NCBI GenBank assembly: GCA_021324435.1
Contig: JAJPIZ010000039.1
Span: 1-64,000, forward strand
Source of the DNA: Anaerolineae bacterium
Lineage (GTDB): Bacteria > Chloroflexota > Anaerolineae > Anaerolineales > Villigracilaceae
Length of the DNA stretch: 64,000 nt
Reading direction: 5' to 3'
Shown here in pieces: positions 18,117 through 26,423 of this stretch. Each line of letters opens with the position of its first letter. Position 1 is the stretch's first letter. The notes under the pieces were generated by a model. It saw only the letters and a program-made list of their open reading frames with translations, did not search any database and was not told where the DNA came from. The position numbers and the translations under genes are program-made.

Positions 18117-18659
18117 ATGTCGCGGCTTTGGATTCTCGCTCTTGTTTTTCTCGGATTGACCGCTTGTTCTTCCGCGACACAAACCGCCATGCCTTCCTCC
18201 GCCTCGCTTCCCGACCTCGGACCTGCTCCCGAATTAACCAACTCGGTCTGGCTGAACACTGATGCACCTCTGCGACTCGCCGATCTGCGCGGCAAAGTGG
18301 TGGGACTTGAAATGTGGACTTTCGGTTGTGTTAACTGCCAACACGTCATCCCCTCACTGCGGCGGTGGTATGCAACGTATAAAGATCAGGGCTTCATTAT
18401 CATCGGCAATCACACCCCTGAATTCGGTTATGAACGCGATTTGAATAACTTGAAAGATGCGATTGCAGAGCAAGCGATCAAATATCCAGTGGCACAGGAC
18501 AACGACGGCGCGACCTGGAACGCTTACAATAATATTTACTGGCCATCGTTATATTTGATAGATAAGCGCGGTCACATCCGTTATGTTCATTTTGGTGAAG
18601 GCGCTTACGACGAGATCGAAGCCGATATCAAAACTTTATTAGCCGAATCTTATCCTTAG
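18117..18659 (+). CDS. TlpA-like thioredoxin-fold lipoprotein
   Basis: 180 residues. Lipoprotein signal with lipobox LGLTAC (about Cys17), then a thioredoxin-like domain with WTFGCVNCQHVIPSL, a C-V-N-C redox pair. The later WPSLYLIDKRGHIRYVHFGEG segment carries the cis-Pro/strand pattern of redoxins. It would act outside the membrane as a disulfide reductase or peroxiredoxin-like protein. The gene ends 14 bases before msrP, so it may supply or repair thiols for the MsrPQ system. That link is inferred from position only. Confidence 0.85.
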   Translation: MSRLWILALVFLGLTACSSATQTAMPSSASLPDLGPAPELTNSVWLNTDAPLRLADLRGKVVGLEMWTFGCVNCQHVIPSLRRWYATYKDQGFIIIGNHTPEFGYERDLNNLKDAIAEQAIKYPVAQDNDGATWNAYNNIYWPSLYLIDKRGHIRYVHFGEGAYDEIEADIKTLLAESYP

Positions 18660-18673
18660 CATGAGAGGCTGTC

Positions 18674-19633
18674 ATGGACAACAAATACAAATCTATCCCT
18701 GTACTTCCATCCGAGATCACGCCGAAGTCGTTGTATCTCAACCGCCGCGATTTTCTTAAAGCCGCCGGCATTGTGACCGGTAGCGCGCTGCTCGCGGCTT
18801 GTGCGCCAAAAGCGACAGGCACGCCAGCCCCGGGCGCGATCAACGAGTCGGCCTACGTCGGCAAGACCGATGAACTCGGTTCGCCGCTTAATTCATACGA
18901 AGACATCACGAATTACAACAACTTCTATGAATTCAGCACGAACAAGGAAGCCGTCGCGCCTCTCTCGGCAAATTTCAAATCGCACCCGTGGACGGTGGAA
19001 GTCTCCGGCCTGGTGAACAATCCCAAAACCTACGCCATCGAGGATCTGTTGAGCAAATTCCCGCAGGAAGACCGCATCTATCGCCTGCGCTGTGTGGAGG
19101 CCTGGAGCATGGTCATTCCGTGGCGCGGATTCCCGCTGGCCAGTCTGTTGAAAGAAGTCGAACCGACTTCAAACGCAAAGTTTGTGCGCTTCGAGACGTT
19201 GACAGACCCGGAACAGTTTCCCGCCGAGAACAATGCGTTTTATCCATGGCCGTATCACGAAGGCCTGCGTCTCGATGAAGCCATGAACGATCTTGCCATC
19301 TTGGCAACCGGTTTGTACGGCGAGCCGCTCCCTCCACAAGACGGCGCGCCCATTCGTTTGGTCGTGCCGTGGAAATATGGTTTTAAATCCATCAAGTCCA
19401 TTGTCAAGATCGAACTGGTGGATACACAGCCGACCACATTCTGGAAAGACATCGCAGCAAACGAATATGGCTTCTATGCCAACGTAAACCCGGACGTGCC
19501 GCATCCGCGCTGGCTTCAAAATTCCGAGCGGCGTATCGGTGAACTGGCCCGCCGTCCCACTTTACTGTTCAATGGCTACGCAGAACAAGTGGCTTATCTT
19601 TATGAGGGAATGGACTTGAAGTTGAACTACTAG
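18674..19633 (+). CDS. msrP: Methionine sulfoxide reductase, molybdopterin catalytic subunit
   Basis: 319 residues, a YedY/MsrP sulfite-oxidase-fold protein. It has a Tat signal (NRRDFLKAAG, then SALLAAC) at residues 17-40. The Mo-ligand region reads YRLRCVEAWSMVIPWRG, with the conserved Cys. HPWTVEVSGLVNNP and PWKYGFKSIKSIVKI are typical of the family. It repairs oxidised methionines in exported proteins, taking electrons from MsrQ, encoded 66 bases downstream. MoaA, which starts molybdopterin synthesis, is encoded about 8 kb away. Confidence 0.92.
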   Translation: MDNKYKSIPVLPSEITPKSLYLNRRDFLKAAGIVTGSALLAACAPKATGTPAPGAINESAYVGKTDELGSPLNSYEDITNYNNFYEFSTNKEAVAPLSANFKSHPWTVEVSGLVNNPKTYAIEDLLSKFPQEDRIYRLRCVEAWSMVIPWRGFPLASLLKEVEPTSNAKFVRFETLTDPEQFPAENNAFYPWPYHEGLRLDEAMNDLAILATGLYGEPLPPQDGAPIRLVVPWKYGFKSIKSIVKIELVDTQPTTFWKDIAANEYGFYANVNPDVPHPRWLQNSERRIGELARRPTLLFNGYAEQVAYLYEGMDLKLNY

Positions 19634-19650
19634 GTTTACGACTTTGATTT

Positions 19651-19690
19651 GGGGCGCAGACTTTAATCTGCGAATTAAAGTCTGCGCCCC
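19651..19690. repeat. GGGGCGCAGACTTTAAT palindromic micro-repeat
   Basis: A 17-bp perfect inverted repeat with a six-base loop in the msrP-msrQ gap. No T-run follows, so it probably does not end transcription; it may stabilise or partition the operon mRNA. Confidence 0.7.
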
Positions 19691-19699
19691 TCCGATAGT

Positions 19700-20401
19700 A
19701 TGCTCAATCGCCTGAAGCGACTTCCGTTCACCCCTTTGCAGATCGCCATGCACTTGTATGCCTGGTCCGCGCTGGTGTTGCTCATCTTTGATTTTTTCAC
19801 GCATCACCTCACCGCCAACCCCATCCAGGCCATGGAACAGCGCACAGGTCGTCATGCCATCACTCTGCTGGTCATGTCGCTGGCGTGCACACCGCTCAAT
19901 AATCTCTTCGGCTGGCGCGAACTGATCAAACGCCGCCGCGCGCTGGGACTGTATGCCGTGATGTACGCGACGATCCACGTCATCATTTTCATGGACCTCG
20001 ATTTCGGCCTCGCGTGGAGTCTGATCATTCAAACGGTTATTCAAAAATGGTACATCCTCTTCGGGATGACCGCGTTTCTGATGCTGATTCCATTGGCTAT
20101 CACTTCATTCGATGTTTGGAAGGCGCGCCTCGGCAAAAACTGGAAACGCCTGCATCAGATCATTTATTTCATTGCCCCGATTGCCGTCCTGCATTATGCT
20201 ATTTCAAAAAAGGGCGACATCTTCCGTTTACAGGGCGACATCGTCCGCCCGCTGATCTATGCACTCGTCATCATTATTCTTTTAATTTTACGATTGCCGT
20301 TCATCCGCCGATTCTTCGCCTCATTCCGGACCCGAATCCTGCTTCCGTTTTCGAGGCCAAATCCACAACCCAAGATGGATACGGATGTAGGGGCGGGATA
20401 A
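19700..20401 (+). CDS. msrQ: MsrQ-type haem-binding membrane subunit
   Basis: 233 residues with six hydrophobic segments, a YedZ/MsrQ ferric-reductase-like transmembrane protein. Conserved features are TGRHAITLLVMSLACTPL with a haem-ligand His, YATIHVIIFMDLD, and the HQIIYFIAPIAVLHY pair of histidines. It passes electrons from the respiratory chain to MsrP. The last residues (DVGAG and the stop) are encoded by a palindromic repeat at 20390-20415, so the C-terminal tail is probably a recent extension. Confidence 0.9.
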   Translation: MLNRLKRLPFTPLQIAMHLYAWSALVLLIFDFFTHHLTANPIQAMEQRTGRHAITLLVMSLACTPLNNLFGWRELIKRRRALGLYAVMYATIHVIIFMDLDFGLAWSLIIQTVIQKWYILFGMTAFLMLIPLAITSFDVWKARLGKNWKRLHQIIYFIAPIAVLHYAISKKGDIFRLQGDIVRPLIYALVIIILLILRLPFIRRFFASFRTRILLPFSRPNPQPKMDTDVGAG

Positions 20402-20415
20402 CCCCACCCCTACAA
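20390..20415. repeat. GTAGGGG/CCCCTAC palindromic micro-repeat
   Basis: GTAGGGGCGGG and CCCCACCCCTAC pair around the msrQ stop codon. It lies between convergent msrQ and the small membrane protein gene and may act as a weak bidirectional terminator. Confidence 0.6.
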
Positions 20416-20420
20416 CGCAT

Positions 20421-20642
20421 TTAAAATATCCCTTTCAAAAACAACAACAAACCGATGATCGCCATCGGGATGCCGATGATCGCGCCGACGACAGTTAGAC
20501 TCACAATCACGCCGACGACGATGAAGACAAGGCCCAGCACCATCGCGACAAAACGGCCTGTCAGTCCGACGATGGTTGCGATCAAACGCCACAGCGCGAC
20601 GAACGGCCAAAGTAAAACGGGAAGATGTTGTTTATGTGTCAT
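20421..20642 (-). CDS. Small membrane protein, unknown function
   Basis: 73 residues from the ATG at 20642, which has AGAGG upstream; an in-frame extension to 20711 overlaps the promoter of the divergent gene and is rejected. After a short polar start (MTHKQH) nearly all of it is hydrophobic, with two or three helices rich in Gly, Ile and Val. I do not recognise a named family. It is convergent with msrQ and divergent from the DsbA-like gene. Confidence 0.65.
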   Translation of the reverse strand: MTHKQHLPVLLWPFVALWRLIATIVGLTGRFVAMVLGLVFIVVGVIVSLTVVGAIIGIPMAIIGLLLFLKGIF

Positions 20643-20675
20643 GGCTTCAAACCTCTTATAGGATATACGTCCTAA

Positions 20676-20702
20676 TTGACAATCCGTTACACATGATATA
20701 AT
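20676..20702 (+). promoter_or_regulatory. Sigma70-type promoter, leaderless start of the DsbA-like gene
   Basis: TTGACA (20676-20681) and TATAAT (20697-20702) with a 15-base spacer, slightly short. The -10 box ends seven bases before the ATG at 20710 and no Shine-Dalgarno sequence is present, so the transcript probably starts at or next to the ATG. Confidence 0.6.
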
Positions 20703-20709
20703 GCGCTCC

Positions 20710-21492
20710 ATGCCAACCAGAAAAAAATCTCAAATCGAAGAATCTTTCGAACCCGTCGTGGAAGATACAGCCGAGATGTTCACCTTCAAAGCCACACACT
20801 TTTATGCGGTCTTGGTCGTGCTGGCTTTTTCTGTCGGCGTGCTTATCGGTTACGTGGTCTGGGGACGCGCGTCTGCTTCACCAACGGTGGCCGCTCGACC
20901 GTCCGGCCCCGAAGCGCAGGCCGCCGCACCCACCTCCGCGCCACAGTATGTTCGATATAAGATCCCGGTAGACGGTTTCCCGAGCATCGGTCCCGCGGAT
21001 GCGCCGATCACCATCGTGGAGTTCAGCGACTTCCAGTGCCCGTTCTGCCGCGCCTGGCATCAGCAGACCTATCAACCTCTGTTGGCCGCGTACCCCGGAA
21101 AGATCCGCCTCGTGTACCGCGACTTCCCGTTGACGCAGATTCATCCGAACGCCTTTCCCGCCGCGGAAGCCGCACAGTGTGCGAATGATCAAAATGCGTT
21201 TTGGCAATTCCACGATAAGTTGTTCAGCAGTGAAAACCTGGGCGATGACGTGTACAAACAGTACGCGCAGGAACTCGGACTGGACATGACCAAGTTCGAT
21301 GACTGCATAATGACGCACAAATATCAGCAGTATGTTCAGGATAACAGCGATTTTGCAGTGAACCTCGGAGTCAATTCCACGCCGACCTTCTTTATCAACG
21401 GGCTGGCCGTCGTCGGCGCGCAACCGATCAGCGTATTCAAGCAAGTCATTGACAAGGAATTGGCCGGAGAAATCCCCACGCAAAGTCCATAA
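20710..21492 (+). CDS. DsbA-like membrane-anchored thiol oxidoreductase
   Basis: 260 residues. One N-terminal transmembrane anchor (HFYAVLVVLAFSVGVLIGYV), an Ala/Pro linker, then a DsbA/Thioredoxin_4 domain with EFSDFQCPFCRAWHQQ (the C-P-F-C pair) and the cis-Pro loop NSTPTFFINGLAV. It would oxidise or isomerise disulfides outside the membrane. I prefer the ATG at 20710 to the one at 20701 because the -10 box covers the latter. A strong terminator follows, so it is a single-gene unit. Confidence 0.88.
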   Translation: MPTRKKSQIEESFEPVVEDTAEMFTFKATHFYAVLVVLAFSVGVLIGYVVWGRASASPTVAARPSGPEAQAAAPTSAPQYVRYKIPVDGFPSIGPADAPITIVEFSDFQCPFCRAWHQQTYQPLLAAYPGKIRLVYRDFPLTQIHPNAFPAAEAAQCANDQNAFWQFHDKLFSSENLGDDVYKQYAQELGLDMTKFDDCIMTHKYQQYVQDNSDFAVNLGVNSTPTFFINGLAVVGAQPISVFKQVIDKELAGEIPTQSP

Positions 21493-21497
21493 CACAC

Positions 21498-21530
21498 TGG
21501 GACGACTGGCCAAGTCGTCCCAAATTTTTA
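21498..21530 (+). terminator. Intrinsic terminator
   Basis: TGGGACGACT / AGTCGTCCCA stem with a five-base loop, then AATTTTTA. It lies just after the DsbA-like gene. Confidence 0.8.
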
Positions 21531-21544
21531 TGTGTGGAGGAAAG

Positions 21545-22210
21545 ATGAAAAAATTTGTGGCTGTCGCAGGCAACATCGGTGTTGGGAAATCCACACTGGT
21601 GAATATGTTGTGCGAAAGGCTGGAGTGGCAACCGTTCTACGAGCCGGTTGCGGACAACCCGTATCTCGCGGATTTTTACGCGGATATGTCAGCCTGGGCG
21701 TTTCATTCGCAAATCTTTTTCCTCACGCGACGTCTGCGCTCACACTATGAACTGGCCCAGTATCCCGAGTCTGTGATACAAGATAGAAGCGTGTACGAGG
21801 ACGCGGAAATCTTCGCACAGAATCTTTTCCTGCAGGGGCACATTCAGCCGCGCGATTACCAGACATATCGCGAGTTGTATGAGACAGCTGTCCAGCTTCT
21901 GCCTCCACCCGATTTGATGATTTATTTGCGTGCGTCCGTTCCGACTCTGATGAGCCGTATTTCGCTTCGGGGCCGGGACTACGAGCGGACCATCGCTCCC
22001 GAATATCTCCAAAGCCTCAACGATCTCTACGAAACCTGGATCGAGAATTTTGTGCTGTGCCCTGTGTTGACCATCCCGGCAGACGACCTCGATTACGTCG
22101 CGCATTCTGGTCACTTGAATTTGATCGCTCGAAAAGTGGAGGAGAAGTTAACTGGAAACGAAGAAGTGGTCTTTGAGGCCGAAGAGATGGCGAGGGCCGC
22201 GCAGGATTAA
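21545..22210 (+). CDS. Deoxynucleoside kinase
   Basis: 221 residues. The P-loop is AGNIGVGKST at residues 8-17. Other family features are PFYEPVADNPYLADFYAD (substrate Glu), RSVYEDAEIFAQ (the E-D-R-S-like region) and the LID-type arginines in LMSRISLRGRDYER. It phosphorylates deoxynucleosides in the salvage pathway; purine versus pyrimidine preference cannot be read. The ATG has GGAGG 5-6 bases upstream. Its 3' end abuts the APH-like pseudogene on the other strand. Confidence 0.9.
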   Translation: MKKFVAVAGNIGVGKSTLVNMLCERLEWQPFYEPVADNPYLADFYADMSAWAFHSQIFFLTRRLRSHYELAQYPESVIQDRSVYEDAEIFAQNLFLQGHIQPRDYQTYRELYETAVQLLPPPDLMIYLRASVPTLMSRISLRGRDYERTIAPEYLQSLNDLYETWIENFVLCPVLTIPADDLDYVAHSGHLNLIARKVEEKLTGNEEVVFEAEEMARAAQD

Positions 22211-22214
22211 TTTT

Positions 22215-22491
22215 TGGTAGGGGCACAGCGTGATAAAGCCCAATCGCTCCGAGAGAATCGCAATTCGCCGTCCGGTGAGTTGCGATATTTTTTTGCTGAT
22301 TACCCCACGGATTGATCAACAATGGGCCAATCTCATATTCAGGAGGGGCGATAACTCCCTTTGGATCAATGGCAATCCAGCCGGCGACGCGAGGCCACGG
22401 TAACGAGAGCCGGCAGACGGTCCAGCCAGAAGCGGCCTTCGTCGCCGAAGGTCTTTTGGATGGTGGTAATGAATTCAGGTGGAAGTTCCAT
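22215..22491 (-). pseudogene. APH(6)/hydroxyurea phosphotransferase-like pseudogene
   Basis: On the minus strand the ATG at 22491 opens a 42-codon reading frame (MELPPEFITTIQKTFGDEG, FWLDRLPALV) that looks like the N-terminus of streptomycin 6-kinase-type proteins. A second frame then reads GWIAIDPKGVIAPPEYEIG and PLLINPW, the metal-binding and activation segment of the same family. A third frame reads GRRIAILSERLGF, the usual C-terminal helix. The central kinase region is missing and the pieces are out of frame, so the gene is dead. Any resistance function is gone. Confidence 0.7.
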
Positions 22492-22496
22492 GGAAT

Positions 22497-22541
22497 GACG
22501 GTAGACCGTTGACAATGGACCACGGTCAACGGTCTACCGTC
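22497..22541. repeat. ACGGTAGACCGT-type inverted repeat
   Basis: GACGGTAGACCGTTGAC pairs with GTCAACGGTCTACCGTC around a ten-base loop, between the APH-like pseudogene and the 3' end of the GH1 gene. Related GGACGATGG-type elements occur at 28769-28832 and 30975-31032. Confidence 0.7.
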
Positions 22542-22547
22542 CGCAGT

Positions 22548-23873
22548 CTAACTTGGAAATATTTTTTCAAACACTTCGGGGCAATACTTCTGCACCATCT
22601 CAGACGATAGCCCGTTCTCTTTGCAGATGGCCGCATACAGGTCCGCGGAGGGACGCTTGGTGCGCTTCTGCGTCTCGGGATCGAGTTCCCAAAGCCCAAA
22701 GCGTTGAGTCCAGCCGCGCTCCCATTCGAAATTGTCAACCAGCGACCAGTGAAAATAACCCTTGACCGGCCAGTTGAAATTTACGGCGCGCCACATCTGA
22801 TGAATGTGTTGCGCTAGATAACGCGGACGCATGTGATCGTCCGCGTCTTCCACCCCGTTCTCAGTCACAATGATCGGCGTGTTTGGATACGCGCGCACAG
22901 CCCATTTGAGCGTTTCATAAAATCCTTCAGGGATGTTAGCGATGAACTTTGTATCGCTGAAGTCTGCGTCGTCGGGAAAGCCGCTGTACGTGAACAGTTC
23001 TTTGTGATTGAAAAGATGGAATGAGATCGTATCGCGCGAATAATAATTGATGCCAAGATAATCCTGCGTGCCTTTGGCTTCGGGAATGCGATGCCTGCCG
23101 ACCGGCGAACGCAACACGCCCGTACTGATCGCAGACGGGAAGGCCAGGTTGATGCCCTCATAACGGATGCTTCGCATGAGCGCATCCAGCGGGGACCATT
23201 TGTTTTTCGCGACCATTGGACGAAAATGCAACGCGTAGCCCACGCGCGCCTCGGGCTGGATCTCATGGATGGCGCGATACGCGGCGGCGTGGGCACGCAC
23301 CATGTTCGCTTCGACCTGCACCGCAAGTTTGATGTTGTTCACCTTGGGCGGGAACGCGCCGTTGCCATACCCGCTCAACGCATAAACATTCGGCTCGTTG
23401 ATCGTGCACCACAGCGTGCAATATTCCTTTAGCGCCTCGACAGTTTTGCGGACGAACCGTTCGAACAACGGGACAACGGCTTCCGTTTCCCACGAACCTT
23501 TTTCCTTCAACCAAAGCGGATCGGTGAAATGATGCAACGTGACCATGGCCGTCATACCGCGTTCACGCAGGCCGCGCAACATGAGGCGATATTTTTCCAG
23601 CGCGTCCTCGTCCCATGTATCCGGCGCAGGTTGGATGCGGCTCCATTCGACGGAAAAGCGATGCGCGTTCTGTCCGCCCTCCACAGCGCGGTCGAAGTCC
23701 TCGCGCCAGCGTCCGCCCCACCAGTCGCAAGCGAGACCGGATCTCCCGTTGGTATGTCCCTCCTGTTCCCACTGCCACCATTGATTGTTTGTGTTGTTGC
23801 CTTCAACTTGATGCGCAGCGGTTGCCGTTCCCCATAAAAACCCGCGCGGAAAATGGAATGTGGCTTGAGGCAT
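22548..23873 (-). CDS. Glycoside hydrolase family 1 beta-glucosidase
   Basis: 441 residues from the ATG at 23873 (AGGAG upstream). GH1 landmarks: the PRGFLWGTATAAHQVEG start, the acid/base Glu in WCTINEPNVYA, the nucleophile Glu in IIVTENGVED, and GYFHWSLVDNFEWERGW near the end. It hydrolyses terminal beta-linked glucose, galactose or related sugars from oligosaccharides. There is no signal peptide, so it is cytoplasmic. No phosphosugar-binding signature or PTS genes are nearby, so a 6-phospho specificity is less likely. It stands alone, bounded by repeats on both sides. Confidence 0.92.
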   Translation of the reverse strand: MPQATFHFPRGFLWGTATAAHQVEGNNTNNQWWQWEQEGHTNGRSGLACDWWGGRWREDFDRAVEGGQNAHRFSVEWSRIQPAPDTWDEDALEKYRLMLRGLRERGMTAMVTLHHFTDPLWLKEKGSWETEAVVPLFERFVRKTVEALKEYCTLWCTINEPNVYALSGYGNGAFPPKVNNIKLAVQVEANMVRAHAAAYRAIHEIQPEARVGYALHFRPMVAKNKWSPLDALMRSIRYEGINLAFPSAISTGVLRSPVGRHRIPEAKGTQDYLGINYYSRDTISFHLFNHKELFTYSGFPDDADFSDTKFIANIPEGFYETLKWAVRAYPNTPIIVTENGVEDADDHMRPRYLAQHIHQMWRAVNFNWPVKGYFHWSLVDNFEWERGWTQRFGLWELDPETQKRTKRPSADLYAAICKENGLSSEMVQKYCPEVFEKIFPS

Positions 23874-23886
23874 GAGCAAGTCTCCT

Positions 23887-23953
23887 GGTCTAAAAGGTCT
23901 CATAAGTCTAACATGTCTTTGTTCGACTTGAAGACTTTTAGGACTTGTTAGAC
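23887..23953. repeat. GGTCTAA/TTAGACC inverted repeat
   Basis: GGTCTAAAAGGTC...CTAACATGTC pairs with GACTTTTAGGACTTGTTAGACC. It lies between the GH1 start and the rlmB end and encodes the last codons and stop of rlmB. Confidence 0.6.
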
Positions 23954-24681
23954 CGCGCTAAATACGCAAGATATAACGCGACCGACCCTGCCACCGCGGC
24001 ATTCAACGACTCAACCTGGCCGCGCATGGGGAGTTTCAGCACGATGTCGCATTTTTTGCGCGTCAATTCGCGCAGGCCCTCGCCCTCGCTTCCCACCACG
24101 AGACCGACCGCGCCGCGCAAATGCCGGTCCGTTTTTTCGCTGACGATTTCGCCGTTCTGATCAAGACCGACCATCCACACATCCGAATCCTTCAGCGCGT
24201 CCATGGCCTGAGATAAATTTGATTTTGCGATGCGCAGATGCTCGCTCGCGCCGGAGGATGCATTCACGACCGCGGATGTCACTTCGACGGTGTGCGCCAG
24301 CGGGATGACCACACCGTGCACGCCGACCACTTCCGCGGTGCGCAGGAGCGACCCAAAGTTCTGCGGGTCTTGCAGAGAATCGAGAATGAGAACGAAAGGA
24401 AGTTCGTTTTTGTTGCGGGCATATTCGAGAATCTCGACTACATCACTGTATGGATAATCGCTGACTTCCGCCGCCACGCCCTGATGATTCTGATGGACCT
24501 TATCGAGCCGCGGGCGTGAGACGCGTTCGACGGGAATCTTGCGCTCTTTGGCGATTCTCAAAATATCCTCGAGGCGGCCTTTCTCCTGCGCACCCTCGGC
24601 GATTTGAATGCGGAAGACTTCCCGGCGTTTGGCGCGCAGAGTCTCGTAGACGGCATTGCGGGAATAAATAATTTCTTTCAT
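23938..24681 (-). CDS. rlmB: 23S rRNA 2'-O-ribose methyltransferase, RlmB/TrmH type
   Basis: 247 residues from the ATG at 24681 (MKEIIYSRNAVYETLRAKRR); an extension to 24771 is not supported. An N-terminal substrate-binding domain (1-75) is followed by a SPOUT domain with the three family motifs: LDSLQDPQNFGSLLRTAE, VGLVVGSEGEGL and LKLPMRGQVESLNAAVAG, the last part of the trefoil knot. It methylates the 2'-OH of a guanosine in large-subunit rRNA using SAM; tRNA specificity is not excluded. The final residues SNKS derive from a palindromic repeat. Confidence 0.88.
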   Translation of the reverse strand: MKEIIYSRNAVYETLRAKRREVFRIQIAEGAQEKGRLEDILRIAKERKIPVERVSRPRLDKVHQNHQGVAAEVSDYPYSDVVEILEYARNKNELPFVLILDSLQDPQNFGSLLRTAEVVGVHGVVIPLAHTVEVTSAVVNASSGASEHLRIAKSNLSQAMDALKDSDVWMVGLDQNGEIVSEKTDRHLRGAVGLVVGSEGEGLRELTRKKCDIVLKLPMRGQVESLNAAVAGSVALYLAYLARSNKS

Positions 24682-24902
24682 GCCTTTACCGTAAGCGTAA
24701 TGATCCTGCCCGCTCCGTTCAGCATCCAGCCCGGCGAAGTGGTGAATTTTTGCTTGGCATAAGAACTCCACTTGATAGTGCCGATAAAGCTAATATCAGA
24801 GCCGTTATTCCGATTTGCTTTAGCTCACAAGATCGCTCCGGGCAACTGCTTTAATACACCATAATGAGAATATGGGGCTAACAGCCGTCTATCGCTATGA
24901 GT

Positions 24903-26300
24903 TTATCCCCATCTCCAACTCGTGCCGTCTTTTGTATCTTCAATGGTCACACCCATCTCTTTCAGTTGGTCGCGGATTTGATCCGAACGCGCCCACTGTT
25001 TTTGCTTGCGGGCCTCATTGCGTTCCGCAATCAGCGCAGTGATCTGCGCTTCCTGCTCGCTTGAGCCTTTTTTCTCGGCCAGGCGCAGGCCGAAGACACC
25101 GGTCAGTTCGCGCAACGTGGCCTGGGCGCGCTGAAGTTGTGCATCCGTTGCGCCGTTGTCACGTGCAGTGTTGATGGCCTTGACCAGTTCGAACAGCGCG
25201 GCCATCGCCAGCGGGGTGTTGAAGTCATCGTCCATGGCGGAGATGAAGGCTTGCTGAGTCGCTTCGGATTGTTTGTCGAGCACGGAAACGAAGTCAGCGT
25301 TGAGACCCTTTGCGGAGGGCGCGGCCGGCCGAAGTCCCGATTTGAGGCGGTCGAGGGATTTTTCCGCGGCGTCCAGCACTTCGTCCGTGTAAATCAAGGG
25401 AGCGCGATATGAACCGTTCAATACGATCATCCGCATCACATCTGCGTCGTGCTTCGATAAAAATTCCTTGATGGTGACGATGTTGCCGAGCGATTTGGAC
25501 ATCTTCTCGCCGCCGAGTTGCAACATGCCGTTGTGAATCCAGTAGCGCGCAAACGGTTTGCCGGTGAACGACTCGCTTTGCGCGATCTCGTTTTCGTGAT
25601 GCGGAAAGATCAAATCGTTGCCGCCGCCGTGAATGTCAATTTGCTCGCCGAGTTCTTTGAGGTTCATAGCCGAGCATTCGATGTGCCAGCCCGGGCGGCC
25701 TTTGCCCCACGGCGAATCCCAGGCAGGCTCACCGGGTTTGGCGGCTTTCCATAACGCGAAGTCCATCGGATGTTCTTTGGCTTCACCGATTTCGATGCGC
25801 GCGCCGGCCTGCATCTCTTCCAGTTTGCGGCCGGATAATTTTCCGTACTCTTTATCTTTGGTGACGCGGAAATAGACATCGCCGTTCGACGCCGCGTACG
25901 CGTAACCCTTTTCGATCAAACCCTTGACCATGGACTGGATCTCGTCCATCGTCTGCGTGGCGCGCGGGTTGACGGTGGCCGGCAGGACGTTCAACTCTTT
26001 CAGGTTCTGAGCGTAATCGTCAATGTATCTCTGCGCGAGGCTGAACGGGTCTACTTTGAGTTGATTGGCGCGGTTGATGATCTTGTCGTCCACGTCGGTG
26101 TAGTTCATGACGTGCTGGACTTTGTAGCCGCGATATTCAAGGTAGCGGCGGATGATGTCGAAGACCAGCGCGGACATGGCGTGACCCACATGCGCGTCGT
26201 TGTACACCGTCACGCCGCAGACGTACATCTTGACCACGTTCGGCTGGAGGGTGATGAAATCTTCCTTTTTGCGGGTGAGAGTGTTGTAGATGCGTAACAT
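24903..26300 (-). CDS. cysS: Cysteinyl-tRNA synthetase
   Basis: 465 residues, the usual length. The class I HIGH motif appears as AHVGHA (about 36-41) after YVCGVTVYN, whose Cys is the first zinc ligand. ECSAMN (second Zn Cys) and [16 protein letters not shown] follow, then KMSKSLGN. The C-terminal DALR-like helical domain ends in the anticodon-binding segment. It charges tRNA-Cys. The ATG lies after a run of AACTA/GGTTT micro-repeats without a clear ribosome-binding site. The PIN/TRAM gene is 123 bases upstream on the same strand, an arrangement also common around cysS in Firmicutes. Confidence 0.95.
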   Translation of the reverse strand: MLRIYNTLTRKKEDFITLQPNVVKMYVCGVTVYNDAHVGHAMSALVFDIIRRYLEYRGYKVQHVMNYTDVDDKIINRANQLKVDPFSLAQRYIDDYAQNLKELNVLPATVNPRATQTMDEIQSMVKGLIEKGYAYAASNGDVYFRVTKDKEYGKLSGRKLEEMQAGARIEIGEAKEHPMDFALWKAAKPGEPAWDSPWGKGRPGWHIECSAMNLKELGEQIDIHGGGNDLIFPHHENEIAQSESFTGKPFARYWIHNGMLQLGGEKMSKSLGNIVTIKEFLSKHDADVMRMIVLNGSYRAPLIYTDEVLDAAEKSLDRLKSGLRPAAPSAKGLNADFVSVLDKQSEATQQAFISAMDDDFNTPLAMAALFELVKAINTARDNGATDAQLQRAQATLRELTGVFGLRLAEKKGSSEQEAQITALIAERNEARKQKQWARSDQIRDQLKEMGVTIEDTKDGTSWRWG

Positions 26301-26423
26301 GGTTCGATAGTTGATTAGTCCGATGGTTTTGTGGTTTTATGGTTCGGCGATTGAATTGCTTTATTGTTCGCTCAACCGCGCAATCATACAACTGCCAAAC
26401 TACATAACTACGTGGCTATTCAA

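Noticed and set aside
24682-24902. RNA gene or small protein between rlmB and cysS
   Set aside because: No tRNA-like fold, strong hairpin or supported reading frame is visible in these 221 bases.
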